Below are positions 8,321 through 16,209 of a stretch of DNA of 27,528 nt, in pieces. Source of the stretch: Pleurocapsa sp. MO_226.B13. Lineage in GTDB: Bacteria; Cyanobacteriota; Cyanobacteriia; Cyanobacteriales; Xenococcaceae. The notes beneath the pieces were generated by a model. It saw nothing but the letters and a program-made list of their open reading frames with translations, ran no database searches and was not told the DNA's origin. The stretch is taken from the NCBI GenBank assembly GCA_030064795.1, contig JASJEI010000304.1:1-27528 (forward strand), written 5' to 3'. A program made the position numbers and the translations under genes. The stretch's first letter is position 1, and each line of letters opens with the position of its first letter.

Positions 8321-8372
8321 GTGGGCATTGCCATGTATGTCGAAGGCAACAAATAATTTTTATAATGCCCAC
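8321..8372. repeat. 9-bp inverted repeat in an IS-debris region
   Basis: GTGGGCATT at 8321-8329 and AATGCCCAC at 8364-8372 are exact reverse complements, 34 bp apart. The surrounding 8200-8490 holds no gene I can support. It may be a decayed small palindromic repeat. Confidence 0.4.
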
Positions 8373-8491
8373 CGCGATCCATATTCATTTAAACTCAATA
8401 AAGCGATCGCCAATACAGATTCAAAAGCGATAATATCTCCCTTAAGGAGCTTTTTCTAACTGCGATCGCTAATCAAGCCAAAAGTAGTATT

Positions 8492-8518
8492 GTAAGGTGG
8501 GCGATGCCCCGCCCTACT
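8492..8518. repeat. GGTGGGC/GCCC dispersed palindrome
   Basis: GGTGGGCGATGCCCCGCCC with flanking GTA/TAC forms an imperfect palindrome of a kind common between cyanobacterial genes. A related half, GTAGGGTGGGC, occurs at about 25152-25162 after the TldE-like gene. Confidence 0.45.
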
Positions 8519-8542
8519 ACCTATTAATGCCAACCCCTGTAA

Positions 8543-8872
8543 CTAAAGTTGCCATTGGAAAAAGTCCACCAGATTACCTAAGATACGATGCTTGATTAAA
8601 GAACGTCGTTGCCAATCTTTATAAGTTATCTGTTTGCTTTGAGCAAAGCCCTTGGCAAAAGTGTCTTTGATTCCTGCTACCAACTCAGGTTGTGCGCTGC
8701 ATATATCCAGTTCTTCGTTGTGACAAAAGCTGCGGGGATCGAAGTTGGCACTTCCCGTTGTTGCCCAGAGATCGTCAATTAACAGCAATTTAGCATGAAT
8801 CATACTCGGCTGATATTCATAGATCTCTACACCACCTTTGAGCAGTCTGCCATAATGTTCGTAAGAAGCATA
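8543..8872 (-). pseudogene. Cardiolipin synthase/PLD-family gene, 3' part
   Basis: C-terminal third of a phospholipase-D-superfamily enzyme resembling bacterial cardiolipin synthase, which joins phospholipids using two HKD motifs. Seen: YEHYGRLLKGGVEIYEYQP, then the second HKD motif (HAKLLLIDD, TTGSANFDPRSF) and a normal C-terminal tail. The frame is broken at 8871-8872 by an IS630-type insertion. Joining this piece to the one at 10206-10784 across a single TA restores an uninterrupted frame reading KKTVYYASYEHYG, so the insertion is the direct cause of the split. Open frame upstream of 8872 is IS sequence, not cls. The gene also lacks its 5' end and cannot be functional as it stands. Confidence 0.85.
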
Positions 8873-8896
8873 AGCTGTGAGGCATTTAAAACGCAT
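8873..8896 (+). repeat. IS630 left terminal inverted repeat
   Basis: Begins AGCTGTGAGGCATTTAAA. It matches the right repeat at 19 of 24 positions, with GCATTTAAA and GCAT shared exactly. Confidence 0.8.
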
Positions 8897-9411
8897 ATTA
8901 GTAAAATATAAAACAGAATATATAAATAGGAAGATAATGCCAGCAAAAGGATTTCTTGATCTAGAACAACAAAAAAAGCTACAAAAAGCATTAAAAGAAC
9001 ACGAGCATCCAGAAATTAGAGAAAGAATCTTAATTCTATTATTACTCAATGATGGTAAAACACAGCCAGAAATTGCTAATTTTTTGGGGTGTTCGCTGAG
9101 AAAAGTAGCTAAGGCGTGTGTTCAGGGAGACCCAGAAAATCTCGATAGCCTCAAAGACAAGAGAATGTCAGGAAATCACAAAAAAGCCACAGATGAATAT
9201 ATTGAGTTACTGTTAAAAACAATTGAACAAGAACCTTCAGAATTAGGATATGAATTTGTCAGATGGACAGCAAAAAGATTAGCAACTTATCTAGGAATAA
9301 AAACAGGAATTGAACTAAGTGGTTCACAAGTGAGGAGAATATTAGCGAAAAAAAAGTACGTTGACATTACGGGCAAAATATAGCCGGTCGGATAAGCAAG
9401 ACCCTGAAAAA

Positions 9412-9459
9412 GCGCACCGCCTGCGCCGAGGTCTCCTCGGCGTAAAGACGGAGCAAGAA
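9412..9459 (+). repeat. 48-nt in-frame insert, copy 1
   Basis: Sixteen codons (AHRLRRGLLGVKTEQE) lie between DPEK and RKVFKKKLEEY, which are adjacent in related IS630 transposases. The insert contains a hairpin with arms CGCCGAGG (9424-9431) and CCTCGGCG (9435-9442). It differs from copy 2 at three positions. It is GC-rich in an AT-rich gene. Confidence 0.8.
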
Positions 9460-9543
9460 AGAAAAGTTTTTAAAAAGAAATTAGAAGAATATATAAAAAT
9501 TAGTAAAGAGAAGCCAAACCTATTGCAAATATGGTTTTGGGAC

Positions 9544-9588
9544 GGGGCATTTAAAGTGGCGAAGACGCTTCGCCACACAGCCCCTCAC
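9544..9588 (+). repeat. 45-nt palindromic in-frame insert
   Basis: Fifteen codons (GAFKVAKTLRHTAPH) separate FWD from ESGFSLRV, breaking the contiguous WDESGF motif of IS630 transposases. It contains a perfect dyad, GTGGCGAAG and CTTCGCCAC, around ACG, with outer GGGGC and GCCCC half-sites. It is unrelated in sequence to the 48-nt pair. Confidence 0.78.
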
Positions 9589-9639
9589 GAGAGTGGATTC
9601 AGTTTAAGAGTCTTGAGAAGAAAACTTTGGGGTAAAAAA

Positions 9640-9687
9640 GCGCACCGCCCGCGCCGAGGTTTCCTCGGCGTAAGGACGGAGCAAGAA
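9640..9687 (+). repeat. 48-nt in-frame insert, copy 2
   Basis: Sixteen codons (AHRPRRGFLGVRTEQE) lie between LRRKLWGKK and SRKKITGQRR-like sequence that is normally contiguous. It is identical to copy 1 except at three bases, has the same reading frame, and likewise follows a run of A residues and ends GAGCAAGAA. Confidence 0.8.
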
Positions 9688-10181
9688 GGTTCTCGAAAAA
9701 AGATAACTGGTCAAAGACGAAAAGGTAGAGTCAATGTGATGGGTGCGGTTCGTTATTCAGACAAGAAAAGGTTAGTCGATTTTGTACCAAAAGGAGATGG
9801 AAATAATTTTTATTTGACTTTGAAAATGTTGTATCAAGAAGTAAAAAATGAGTGGATATCCGAAGGTAATCAGGCAGAAAATTTTGTGAGCCAAGGAACA
9901 AAAATAATCATTATTTTAGACAATGCAAGTTTTCACAAGAAAGAAGATATTTTCAATAAAATCTCTCAAGAAATGCCCAATTTGATTCTGGAATTTTTAC
10001 CGCCCTATAGTCCAGATTATAATATTGTCGAGTTAGTCTGGCATTCAGAATAGCGAATATCTAGCTCATCGTCTTTTTAAATCTGTTGAACAACTAGAAT
10101 CTCTTTTACATAAACTTTTAAACGAAGGAGAGCTAATTATTAAATGGGGAAGAAAATTAAAAAACAAAGGCAATGCTGTTA

Positions 10182-10205
10182 ATGCAATTTAAATGCACAA
10201 CAGCT
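10182..10205 (-). repeat. IS630 right terminal inverted repeat
   Basis: Read inward on the minus strand it begins AGCTGTTGTGCATTTAAA and pairs with the left repeat. The transposase stop codon at 10190-10192 falls inside it. Confidence 0.8.
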
Positions 10206-10784
10206 TAGTAAACGGTTTTTTTGTCGCTGCGTTTACTAGTGGTTAGAATTCGCACATCTAGCCCATCCCTTTTGGCTGCTACTAGTAAATCAATAGAGTT
10301 ATCATCGGGAAGAAAATAAGGACTAGCCAGCCAAATACTCTTACGAGCGGAGATAATACTATTATATTTAAAAGCTCTAATCGGGGAAAAACGAATTCGA
10401 GGATTTGCCCCTGGAATGACTAATATCTGATGCTGTTCTGGCTCTTGTTGGCGATCGCTCGATTTCTCTCTCGCTAGATCTGCTACCCCATCGTCAAAAG
10501 TCCAGTGTTGGGAAAAAACACCTTCTAAAATACTAATTATTTCTCCTTCCAAACGCATTTCTACATCTAGCCAAGGTTGAGTATCATCTTCTTTTTCGAT
10601 ACCGTCCCAAAGATCGGAAATACCCGCACCACCTACTAAACCAAACTGACTGTCAATTAATAATAGTTTGCGGTGAGTACGTCCAGCATAATCTAGGGGT
10701 GCTTTCCAATTAAAAGAAGTGACATCCGACCGACTCCGAATCGCTCGATTACGGTGCAAGATCCATTGTCGCCAATGGATCTTG
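10206..10784 (-). pseudogene. Cardiolipin synthase/PLD-family gene, middle part
   Basis: Carries the first HKD motif (GRTHRKLLLIDSQFGLVGG), the WLDVEMRLEG strand, a SARKSIWLASPYFLPDD block and DGLDVRILTTSKRSDKKTVY, where the IS630 element enters. Together with 8543-8872 it gives about 300 residues with both HKD motifs. Family members are usually 400 residues or more, so roughly the first 100 are absent. The upstream side abuts a decayed tnpB element; the exact junction, somewhere between about 10755 and 10800, is unclear because the first codons here form a hairpin. The remaining 500 bp before proA show no PLD-like N-terminus. Confidence 0.8.
10757..10784. repeat. Perfect 12-bp hairpin at the tnpB/cls junction
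   Basis: CAAGATCCATTG at 10757-10768 and CAATGGATCTTG at 10773-10784 flank the loop TCGC. It lies about 32 bp beyond the tnpB stop on the minus strand, where IS200/IS605 elements have subterminal hairpins and where a guide RNA would pass from scaffold into flanking sequence. Which of these it is cannot be settled here. Confidence 0.5.
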
Positions 10785-11631
10785 CTCCCCTGACACCTTG
10801 GGGTGAGTTGCGCCACTACATGGGGCGAACTATGGGCCTTTGTCTAGAACCAAGTTCCCCGACAGTACGACTTGAGAGCCAATACGAGTGCTTTTCGGGA
10901 GTCCCCCGCTCGGTTTCAATTCCTCGGTTACAGATTTCTGGTGCCGAAGCTATATCTCGAGCCACAAAATAACCACATTCATTACACTCATGTAGTCTGA
11001 CACTCAGATCTTTTCTCACTTCGGTTCTACAATTAGGACAAGTTTGAGATGTTCGACGATGGTCAACTTGACCGACAAATACATCGCGCTTTTTACCCAC
11101 ATACTCTCTATAGGTTCTGAATTGTCCGAAGCTAGGGTCAAGGGTGTGTTTGCCTAGGATTCCCTTGGCCATAATCCATTGGTCACAATCCTCTGTGTAG
11201 ATTGTATCTGCCATTCGAGCAAGTTTATGGGCTAGTTTGAATTGGTAGTCCTTGGGCTTGAATGCTATGTGGTTATGTTGTTTGGCTACTTTGGTTCGGG
11301 CTTTTTCATAGTTTTTCCTTCTTTTCATCTTTCTAGACAGACGCTTTTGTAGTACTTTCAACCGACTGTAGGCTGTCTTGAAAAATTTAGGTCGGGGTTC
11401 TTTGTATCCGTCCCTTGTTGCCACCTAAGATAACAAACCAACATCTATACCGATAGCACCACCATGAGGGGCTGGACTTGAAAAAACAACATCCGATTCT
11501 ATTGCTACCACTGCAAACCAACCTACTGCTTTCTTGACAATCCTGACTTGCTTGACGACAAAACCGACCGGTATTGGTCGATGCAAATTGATTCTTACTC
11601 TCCCTAGTTTGGGTAACTGAATTGGCCAAAT

Positions 11632-11676
11632 CCCCCCTTTTATTCCCCCCTTATCAAGGGGGGAATAAAAGGGGGG
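11632..11676. repeat. 45-bp palindrome inserted in tnpB
   Basis: Two perfect 21-bp arms (11632-11652 and 11656-11676) surround a 3-nt centre, ATC. Each arm is built from two C6 (or G6) blocks separated by TTTTATT-type sequence. It lies between the LFPQFK and WPIQLPKL segments of TnpB and destroys the frame. Similar C-run/G-run palindromes are dispersed in many cyanobacterial genomes. Confidence 0.85.
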
Positions 11677-11690
11677 AGCGTTTAAATTGA

Positions 11691-11704
11691 GGAAATAGGA
11701 AATA
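11691..11704. repeat. 7-bp tandem duplication causing a tnpB frameshift
   Basis: GGAAATA occurs twice in direct succession. Removing one copy restores the expected reading MLFPQFK on the minus strand. Confidence 0.8.
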
Positions 11705-12083
11705 GCATAGACTTCATCTGTCCGTACTTTTTCCAGCGCGGGAAACCGTAGCCCCGAGCCCGAAAAAAGTCTATTGGGTCATGGAACCTTCTCATGTTGG
11801 TTTGCAGTACTTGAGACGGTACGGATTTTAGTCTAGGAAATTTCTTCTTCGCTTTGGGTAAGTTATTTTGCTGTTGGTGGTAACTAGGAAACGGATAGTT
11901 CCCAGCCATAATGTATTCGGACATCGTACTACATCTATCAACTGGGCATTTTCTAGACCCAATCCAATCTTTCAACTCGCGTAAAGCATAGTTATCACTG
12001 AGACGGCAAGTTTCTCACCACTGATTGAGTAGTTCAGTTTGGCTGCTATCTGGATATATGCGGTAGACGTAATTTATGATCAT

Positions 12084-12296
12084 CAGACTATTTGACCACA
12101 AGAAAACACTAATGGTAAATACTCGTTTTCAAGGCATCGAACCTTTCAACTCCTAGGCTTTTCATACATGGGGCGTTTACACCCGTTGCCTTGGGTGAAC
12201 CGAATCGCCTTTGTGACTCTCATTCAGTAGAATAGAGAGCGGGACTTCTCAGCCTAAAAGGTTAAACCCGCATCTTTAATTAACGTTAACTAACAA
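12084..12296. other. Probable upstream end of the tnpB element
   Basis: 213 bp between the tnpB start and the proA stop with no open frame of interest. It contains CATGGGGCG and CCTTGGGTGA, which recur in similar form near the other end of tnpB (about 10795-10825), as expected of element ends. No PLD-like coding sequence is seen, so the missing 5' end of the cardiolipin synthase-like gene is not hidden here. Confidence 0.35.
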
Positions 12297-13604
12297 TTAC
12301 AAGTAATCCCGATGGGTAAAAGGTTTTGCATCCTTTCCTGTATAGGTGGCAGCAATATGACCCTGACCAGTTAGTTTATATTTATAGGTAACTAAGCCTT
12401 CCAAGCCGACTGGGCCACGGGGAGGCATTTGTTGGGTACTGATACCGACTTCTGCACCAAAACCATAACGGAAACCATCGGCAAAACGAGTCGAGCAATT
12501 ATGATATACTCCCGCAGCATCTACTCGATCTTGAAATTTAGCTGCGGTTTGGTTGTCTTCGGTGACGATCGCGTCGGTATGTTTCGAGCCATACTGATTG
12601 ATATGGGCGATCGCACCATCTACTGAGTCTACGATTTTGATTGCTAGAATTAGGTCGCTATATTCTGTTTGCCAATCATGTTCCTTGGCAGATTTTACCT
12701 TGATAATTTTCTGCGTCGCTTCATCTCCCCGCAACTCGACTCCTTCTGTTGCTAACGCCTTGGCTATAGGGGGTAAAAACTCTTCGGCGATCGCTTGATG
12801 GACGAGTAAAGTCTCGATCGCATTGCAGGCTGCTGGATAATGAGTTTTGGCATCGAAGGTAATCGCAATTGCCCGCTCGATTCGCGCTGCTTTATCCAAA
12901 TAGAGATGGCAAATACCGTCTGCATGACCGAGTACGGGAATACGAGTATTATCTTGAACGTAACGCACAAAAGAATTAGAGCCTCTGGGAATAATCAGAT
13001 CTACGTATTGATCTAGGTCTAATAACTGTTTGATTTCTTCCCTAGTCGTTAATAACTGTACCGCAGCAGGATCGACTGAGGTAGACTCTAAAGCCTGACA
13101 AATAACTTTCGTTAATACCTGACAAGAATTAATTGCTTCTTTACCACCCTTGAGAATAACCCCATTACCCGATTTAATCGCCAAACTAGTAATCTGAATC
13201 AAAGCTTCGGGACGTGCTTCAAAAATAATTCCCAATACTCCTAAAGGACAGGTAACCCGCTTCAGGATTAACCCTTCATCTAGCTCGCGATGAATTTGAC
13301 TAACTCCTACAGGATCGGCCAATTTCGCCACATCTCGCACTCCTGCGATCGCTGCTTGCAGTTTAGACTCGCCTAACTTTAATCTGGCATAGAGTGCAGG
13401 AGCAATATTATTGGCTTCGGCTGCTTTTAAGTCTGCTTCGTTCGCGCTCAAGATTTCGGGAGTAGCAGTTTCTAGAGCTTGTGCTACTGCTTCTAGTGCA
13501 TTGTTTCTAGCCTCAGTGGATAATACGGCTAGTTTTCCTGCTGCTATGCGAGTTTGTCGCGCAATTTCAATTAAAGAGGGGGATGCTATCTGAGATACGA
13601 CCAT
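12297..13604 (-). CDS. proA: Glutamate-5-semialdehyde dehydrogenase (gamma-glutamyl phosphate reductase)
   Basis: A 435-residue enzyme of the aldehyde dehydrogenase superfamily that reduces gamma-glutamyl phosphate to glutamate-5-semialdehyde with NADPH, the second step of proline synthesis. Seen: the [19 protein letters not shown] block at about 120-138, [16 protein letters not shown], the [13 protein letters not shown] strand, the catalytic cysteine in [16 protein letters not shown] (Cys260), and the C-terminal [18 protein letters not shown] signature. Length is normal. ATG start, complete frame. It stands alone on the minus strand: tnpB debris lies downstream and a 327-bp gap separates it from the propeller gene upstream. 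Nothing unusual in the sequence. Confidence 0.97.
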   Translation of the reverse strand: MVVSQIASPSLIEIARQTRIAAGKLAVLSTEARNNALEAVAQALETATPEILSANEADLKAAEANNIAPALYARLKLGESKLQAAIAGVRDVAKLADPVGVSQIHRELDEGLILKRVTCPLGVLGIIFEARPEALIQITSLAIKSGNGVILKGGKEAINSCQVLTKVICQALESTSVDPAAVQLLTTREEIKQLLDLDQYVDLIIPRGSNSFVRYVQDNTRIPVLGHADGICHLYLDKAARIERAIAITFDAKTHYPAACNAIETLLVHQAIAEEFLPPIAKALATEGVELRGDEATQKIIKVKSAKEHDWQTEYSDLILAIKIVDSVDGAIAHINQYGSKHTDAIVTEDNQTAAKFQDRVDAAGVYHNCSTRFADGFRYGFGAEVGISTQQMPPRGPVGLEGLVTYKYKLTGQGHIAATYTGKDAKPFTHRDYL

Positions 13605-13931
13605 AGGATTAAAGTTGATGATTAATTAGAATCGATCGGAAAATTCAAACAAGAACGGTTGAAGATCGAAAGAGTAACAAGCGGTATCAGAGGTAACAAT
13701 AATTTTAACGGATTGAGCCAACCAAGGAAGGCAAACTTTTAACGCTCAATTAGATTTTAAAATCTTTCTTTGATTGAGAGCTTGAACTGGTCTAGCGTTA
13801 GTACCGATCGCTTCAAAACCGAACCCGCATCAATTATGACACGGGTTGGTAAATAGCTATTTAGTAATACTAGTAATACTGATTCAGATTATGACTTGGA
13901 CTTGAGAAAAGTATCTGTAAAGTTACTAGTG
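13605..13931. other. Intergenic region upstream of proA
   Basis: 327 bp between the propeller gene stop and the proA start, both on the minus strand. It presumably holds the proA promoter. AGTAATACT is repeated around 13863-13880. No gene, hairpin or recognisable operator stands out. Confidence 0.4.
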
Positions 13932-14966
13932 TTAGACAATTTCTGCCGAATAAATCTCATAGTCGTTGCCATCCCAAGCTTCCCAAGTTACATAATTACC
14001 TTCAATTTGAGGATTAAACTCATTATAACCGCTAGTACCCAAGGCAATATTACCAGTATCAGTGTAAAGATACACGTCTAAATCGCTACTGCTATATTCT
14101 TGTTCCCAAACCACAAATCCTCGATCGCTTACCTGAGCGTTATAGTCATTTACCTCATTGTCAGTTATCTGAGTAGTGCTACCAGTTAAAGCATCGTAGC
14201 GATAGATTTCCCAATCATAACCATCCCAAGCTTCCCAGGTAACGTAATCTCCAGCTATATCAGGGTTAATCTCATTGTAACCAGTAGCAGCTAGGCTAGT
14301 AGTCTCGCCAGTGAACCCATCGTAAAACTGGATATCGATATCATCAGCAGCGTATTCGTATTCGTAAACTACATGACCATAATCAGAAACCCGCGCATTA
14401 GTTTCATTGTTAGTGCTGCTGGCAATGCTTAAGGTTTCACCTGTTGCAATATCGTAGCGATAGATATCGTTGTCCCCAACAGCATATTCTGATTCGTAGC
14501 TAACGTAGTCTCCTGCAATTTGAGGGTTGTATTCGTATTCTTCGCTAGCAGCAATATCGGTAGTTGTTTGATTGTAGATATCGTAAAGACGAATATCAAG
14601 ATCGCCTGGAGCATATTCATATTCGTAAACGATATGGTTGTCGCTAAGTTGAGGATTGTATTCGTTGTTAGTAGTGTTGGCAATTACTGTGGTTTGGTCG
14701 GTAAAGTAATCATAATAAGCAATGTTTTGGTCGTTATAGTCATATTCTTGTTCAAATGCTACATGACCATTAGGAGAGATATCAGCGTAACCTTCATTGA
14801 TAGTATCATCAGCGATGATGCGGGTTTCTCCTTCAGTGTAGTAGTGTAGGTCAAGGTCATCGTAACTAAATTCGTGTTCGTAGACGACATCGCCAAAAGC
14901 AGAAACTTTAGGATTGTAATCGTTGATGTCGTTGTTGGTAACTTGATGAATATTAGCGTTGTACAT
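13932..14966 (-). CDS. Acidic TolB-like beta-propeller repeat protein
   Basis: A 344-residue protein from ATG 14966, which has an AGAGGA ribosome binding site about 8 nt upstream; the open frame runs 46 codons further with no support. The sequence is eight units of about 43 residues. Each has a PxIxGDYVxxExE-like strand pair, a D-rich turn (DDLDLHYY, GDLDIRLY, GDNDIYRY, DDIDIQFY), and a TGxTTxIA-like strand ending N-x-x-N. This is the pattern of TolB/WD40-like propellers. The last unit is incomplete and the N-terminal strand could close the ring. It is strongly acidic with few Lys or Arg. No signal peptide or membrane segment is visible, so location is unknown. No enzymatic motif; ligand or partner binding is likely. 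No operon partner. Confidence 0.72.
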   Translation of the reverse strand: MYNANIHQVTNNDINDYNPKVSAFGDVVYEHEFSYDDLDLHYYTEGETRIIADDTINEGYADISPNGHVAFEQEYDYNDQNIAYYDYFTDQTTVIANTTNNEYNPQLSDNHIVYEYEYAPGDLDIRLYDIYNQTTTDIAASEEYEYNPQIAGDYVSYESEYAVGDNDIYRYDIATGETLSIASSTNNETNARVSDYGHVVYEYEYAADDIDIQFYDGFTGETTSLAATGYNEINPDIAGDYVTWEAWDGYDWEIYRYDALTGSTTQITDNEVNDYNAQVSDRGFVVWEQEYSSSDLDVYLYTDTGNIALGTSGYNEFNPQIEGNYVTWEAWDGNDYEIYSAEIV

Positions 14967-15248
14967 AATCAATTCCTCTTGCTGTTTGAGATTTTGTTTT
15001 CTCTGTCTGTCCTCTTGTATGTAAACGACGATATATTTATGCACTAGTTCAAAAAAAACGAGTATTTTTCTCTGGCGAAACTCAATAGAGGAAAAGATTT
15101 GCAAGATTAAGAAAGAAATTTGATTATCTATCGGTGGCGATATTCAACTCCAGCAGACTTGAGAACAGCCGAGTTAAATAACAGGCAAAACTAGTAGCTA
15201 AAAACCAGTAAACTTGAACCAAGCTAATTCTTATCAGACGTTTATATT

Positions 15249-15788
15249 ATGTCGATTATTATTTGTCCTGGAATTCATTCTCCTGAATTGACTCAGAGCT
15301 TTATTCAAAGTACCCAAAATATTATTGGAACTAGAGAACATTTAATTTTGCCCACCGAGCGATATTTACCCTATTGCGCGATCGCAATTACTCAATGGCT
15401 CAAGCAACATTACCCATCACCAGTAAATGCTCCTCCACTGTCTTTTGTGGCTTTTAGCGCGGGAGTGGTGGGAGGAATTGGTGCAGCTTGGGTTTGGCAG
15501 TTGCAGGGTGGCAAAGTCAGAAATTTCGTCGCCTTTGATGGTTGGGGGATGCCTCTGGTTGCTGATTTTCCTATTTATCGGGTAAGCCACGATTATTTTA
15601 CTCACTGGAGTTCGGCTATTTTGGGTGGGGGGAAATTGGGTTTCTATGCCGAACCAGCGATCGCTCATTTAGACCTCTGGCGATCGCCATCTCTTGGTTG
15701 GGGATGGCAGGTAATTAGTCCTGGTTTTAAAACTCGTTGTCTTTTAACAGACTACCTTGATAATATTTTGAATCTCGATCCTCGTTAA
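15249..15788 (+). CDS. Small alpha/beta-hydrolase-like protein
   Basis: A 179-residue protein, ATG start. I see an N-terminal strand followed by a Pro-Gly-His (IIICPGIHSPE), a strand-turn-helix LSFVAFSAGVVGG at about residues 65-77 that resembles the nucleophile elbow (G/F-x-S-x-G) of alpha/beta hydrolases, and a VAFDGWGMPL strand where a catalytic acid could sit. A late His (about 141, AIAHLDLW) might complete a triad. It is shorter than most active hydrolases, so a degenerate or specialised member is possible. It stands alone between the divergent propeller gene and ilvB. No signal peptide. Function is not assigned. Confidence 0.62.
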   Translation: MSIIICPGIHSPELTQSFIQSTQNIIGTREHLILPTERYLPYCAIAITQWLKQHYPSPVNAPPLSFVAFSAGVVGGIGAAWVWQLQGGKVRNFVAFDGWGMPLVADFPIYRVSHDYFTHWSSAILGGGKLGFYAEPAIAHLDLWRSPSLGWGWQVISPGFKTRCLLTDYLDNILNLDPR

Positions 15789-16209
15789 AGTGCGATCGTA
15801 GTTTGAAATTGCTCGAATTACTTTTGTAACCTAAAAACCGATCTGATCTGTATATTGAGATAATTATCTTGATTTCTTGACATTAACCAAAGTGGCGATC
15901 GCTCCAGATCGTTTGACAAAGTTATCATCAGTTAGTCTCAATTGATAGTTAGCGAGCTGCGTAGAATTATGCTGTCAAAGCAGATTATTGCTCTCGGCGA
16001 TCGAGCAATCGGTATTTAAATTTTAGTATTATTTAACCGTTTGACGAGGGACACAAGAAAAAATTACCTTATATTCTTATTATTAAAAAGCTTAACCGTA
16101 AAAATTGTTTTAGTTTTTGTTGCATATTAGACAGCAAATTTTACAATAAAGAATAAGCAAAAAAATTTACAATAAACAAAATAATCAGCAAGTTATACGG
16201 ATAGCAAGC
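15789..16209 (+). promoter_or_regulatory. Upstream region of ilvB
   Basis: 421 bp without a gene, AT-rich near ilvB. The direct repeat TTTACAATAAA occurs at about 16140-16150 and again at about 16166-16176, 26 bp apart, close to the GTG start. It could mark promoter or regulator contacts. No convincing leader peptide with runs of Leu, Val or Ile codons, and no T-box, was found. Confidence 0.35.

Larger units (their letters stand above)
8937..10192 (+). pseudogene. IS630-family transposase, frameshifted, with in-frame inserts
   Basis: Starts at ATG 8937 (MPAKGFLDLEQQ). The N-terminal part carries the helix-turn-helix DNA-binding region (ILILLLLNDGKTQPEIANFL) and runs in one frame to 9383. After VRRILAKKKYV the homologous sequence (AKYSRSDKQDPEK) resumes one base out of frame near 9363-9373. 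The catalytic part runs on to 10053 with the DDE core: the first Asp in FWD (split from ESGFSLRV by a 45-nt insert), the second in IIIILDNASFH, and the Glu in PPYSPDYNIVELVWHS. A second single-base shift at about 10049 separates the tail (EYLAHRLFKSVEQLESLL, ending GNAVNAI), whose stop lies inside the right terminal repeat. Three in-frame inserts interrupt it; they are listed separately. Confidence 0.85.
8873..10205. mobile_element. IS630-type insertion sequence, 1333 bp
   Basis: The element is bounded by imperfect 24-bp terminal inverted repeats and a TA duplication (8871-8872 and 10206-10207), the target used by the IS630/Tc1-mariner superfamily. It interrupts the cardiolipin synthase-like gene in opposite orientation. 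Subtracting three small internal inserts (141 nt) leaves about 1190 bp, a usual IS630 length. The transposase has two frame breaks, so this copy is probably immobile unless helped in trans. Confidence 0.88.
10816..12083 (-). pseudogene. tnpB: IS200/IS605-type TnpB, decayed
   Basis: About 420 codons covering a whole TnpB, the RNA-guided nuclease carried by IS200/IS605 and IS1341-type elements. Order on the minus strand: start MIINYVYRIYPDSSQ (ATG at 12081-12083); RELKDWIGSRKCPVDRC; YPFPSYHQQQNNLPKAKK; the RuvC-I strand AIGIDVGLL; IYTED (RuvC-II Glu); the zinc finger CPNC...CNEC; and a terminal VARDIASA (RuvC-III). It is disabled by a TGA at 12015-12017, a 7-bp tandem duplication that shifts frame at 11691-11704, a palindromic insertion at 11632-11676, and a TAG at 11425-11427 just after GIDVGLLS. 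No tnpA is present. It sits against the truncated cardiolipin synthase-like gene. Confidence 0.88.

Noticed and set aside
8877..8936. Twenty-codon upstream extension of the IS630 transposase.
   Set aside because: It lies in the terminal repeat and adjoining element end; the ATG at 8937 matches the family N-terminus.
9348..9355. A8 run at the end of the first transposase frame, suggesting programmed -1 frameshifting.
   Set aside because: The second frame is reached by a net +1 (or -2) shift, and homology stays in the first frame through KKKYV, beyond the A-run. A one-base insertion near 9363-9372 fits better.
10754..10972. 72-codon plus-strand open frame antisense to the end of tnpB.
   Set aside because: Antisense shadow with no family resemblance and no ribosome binding site.
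14429..14849. Open frames on both strands inside the propeller gene.
   Set aside because: They are shadows of the repeat structure; the 344-codon frame has the ribosome binding site and periodic sequence.
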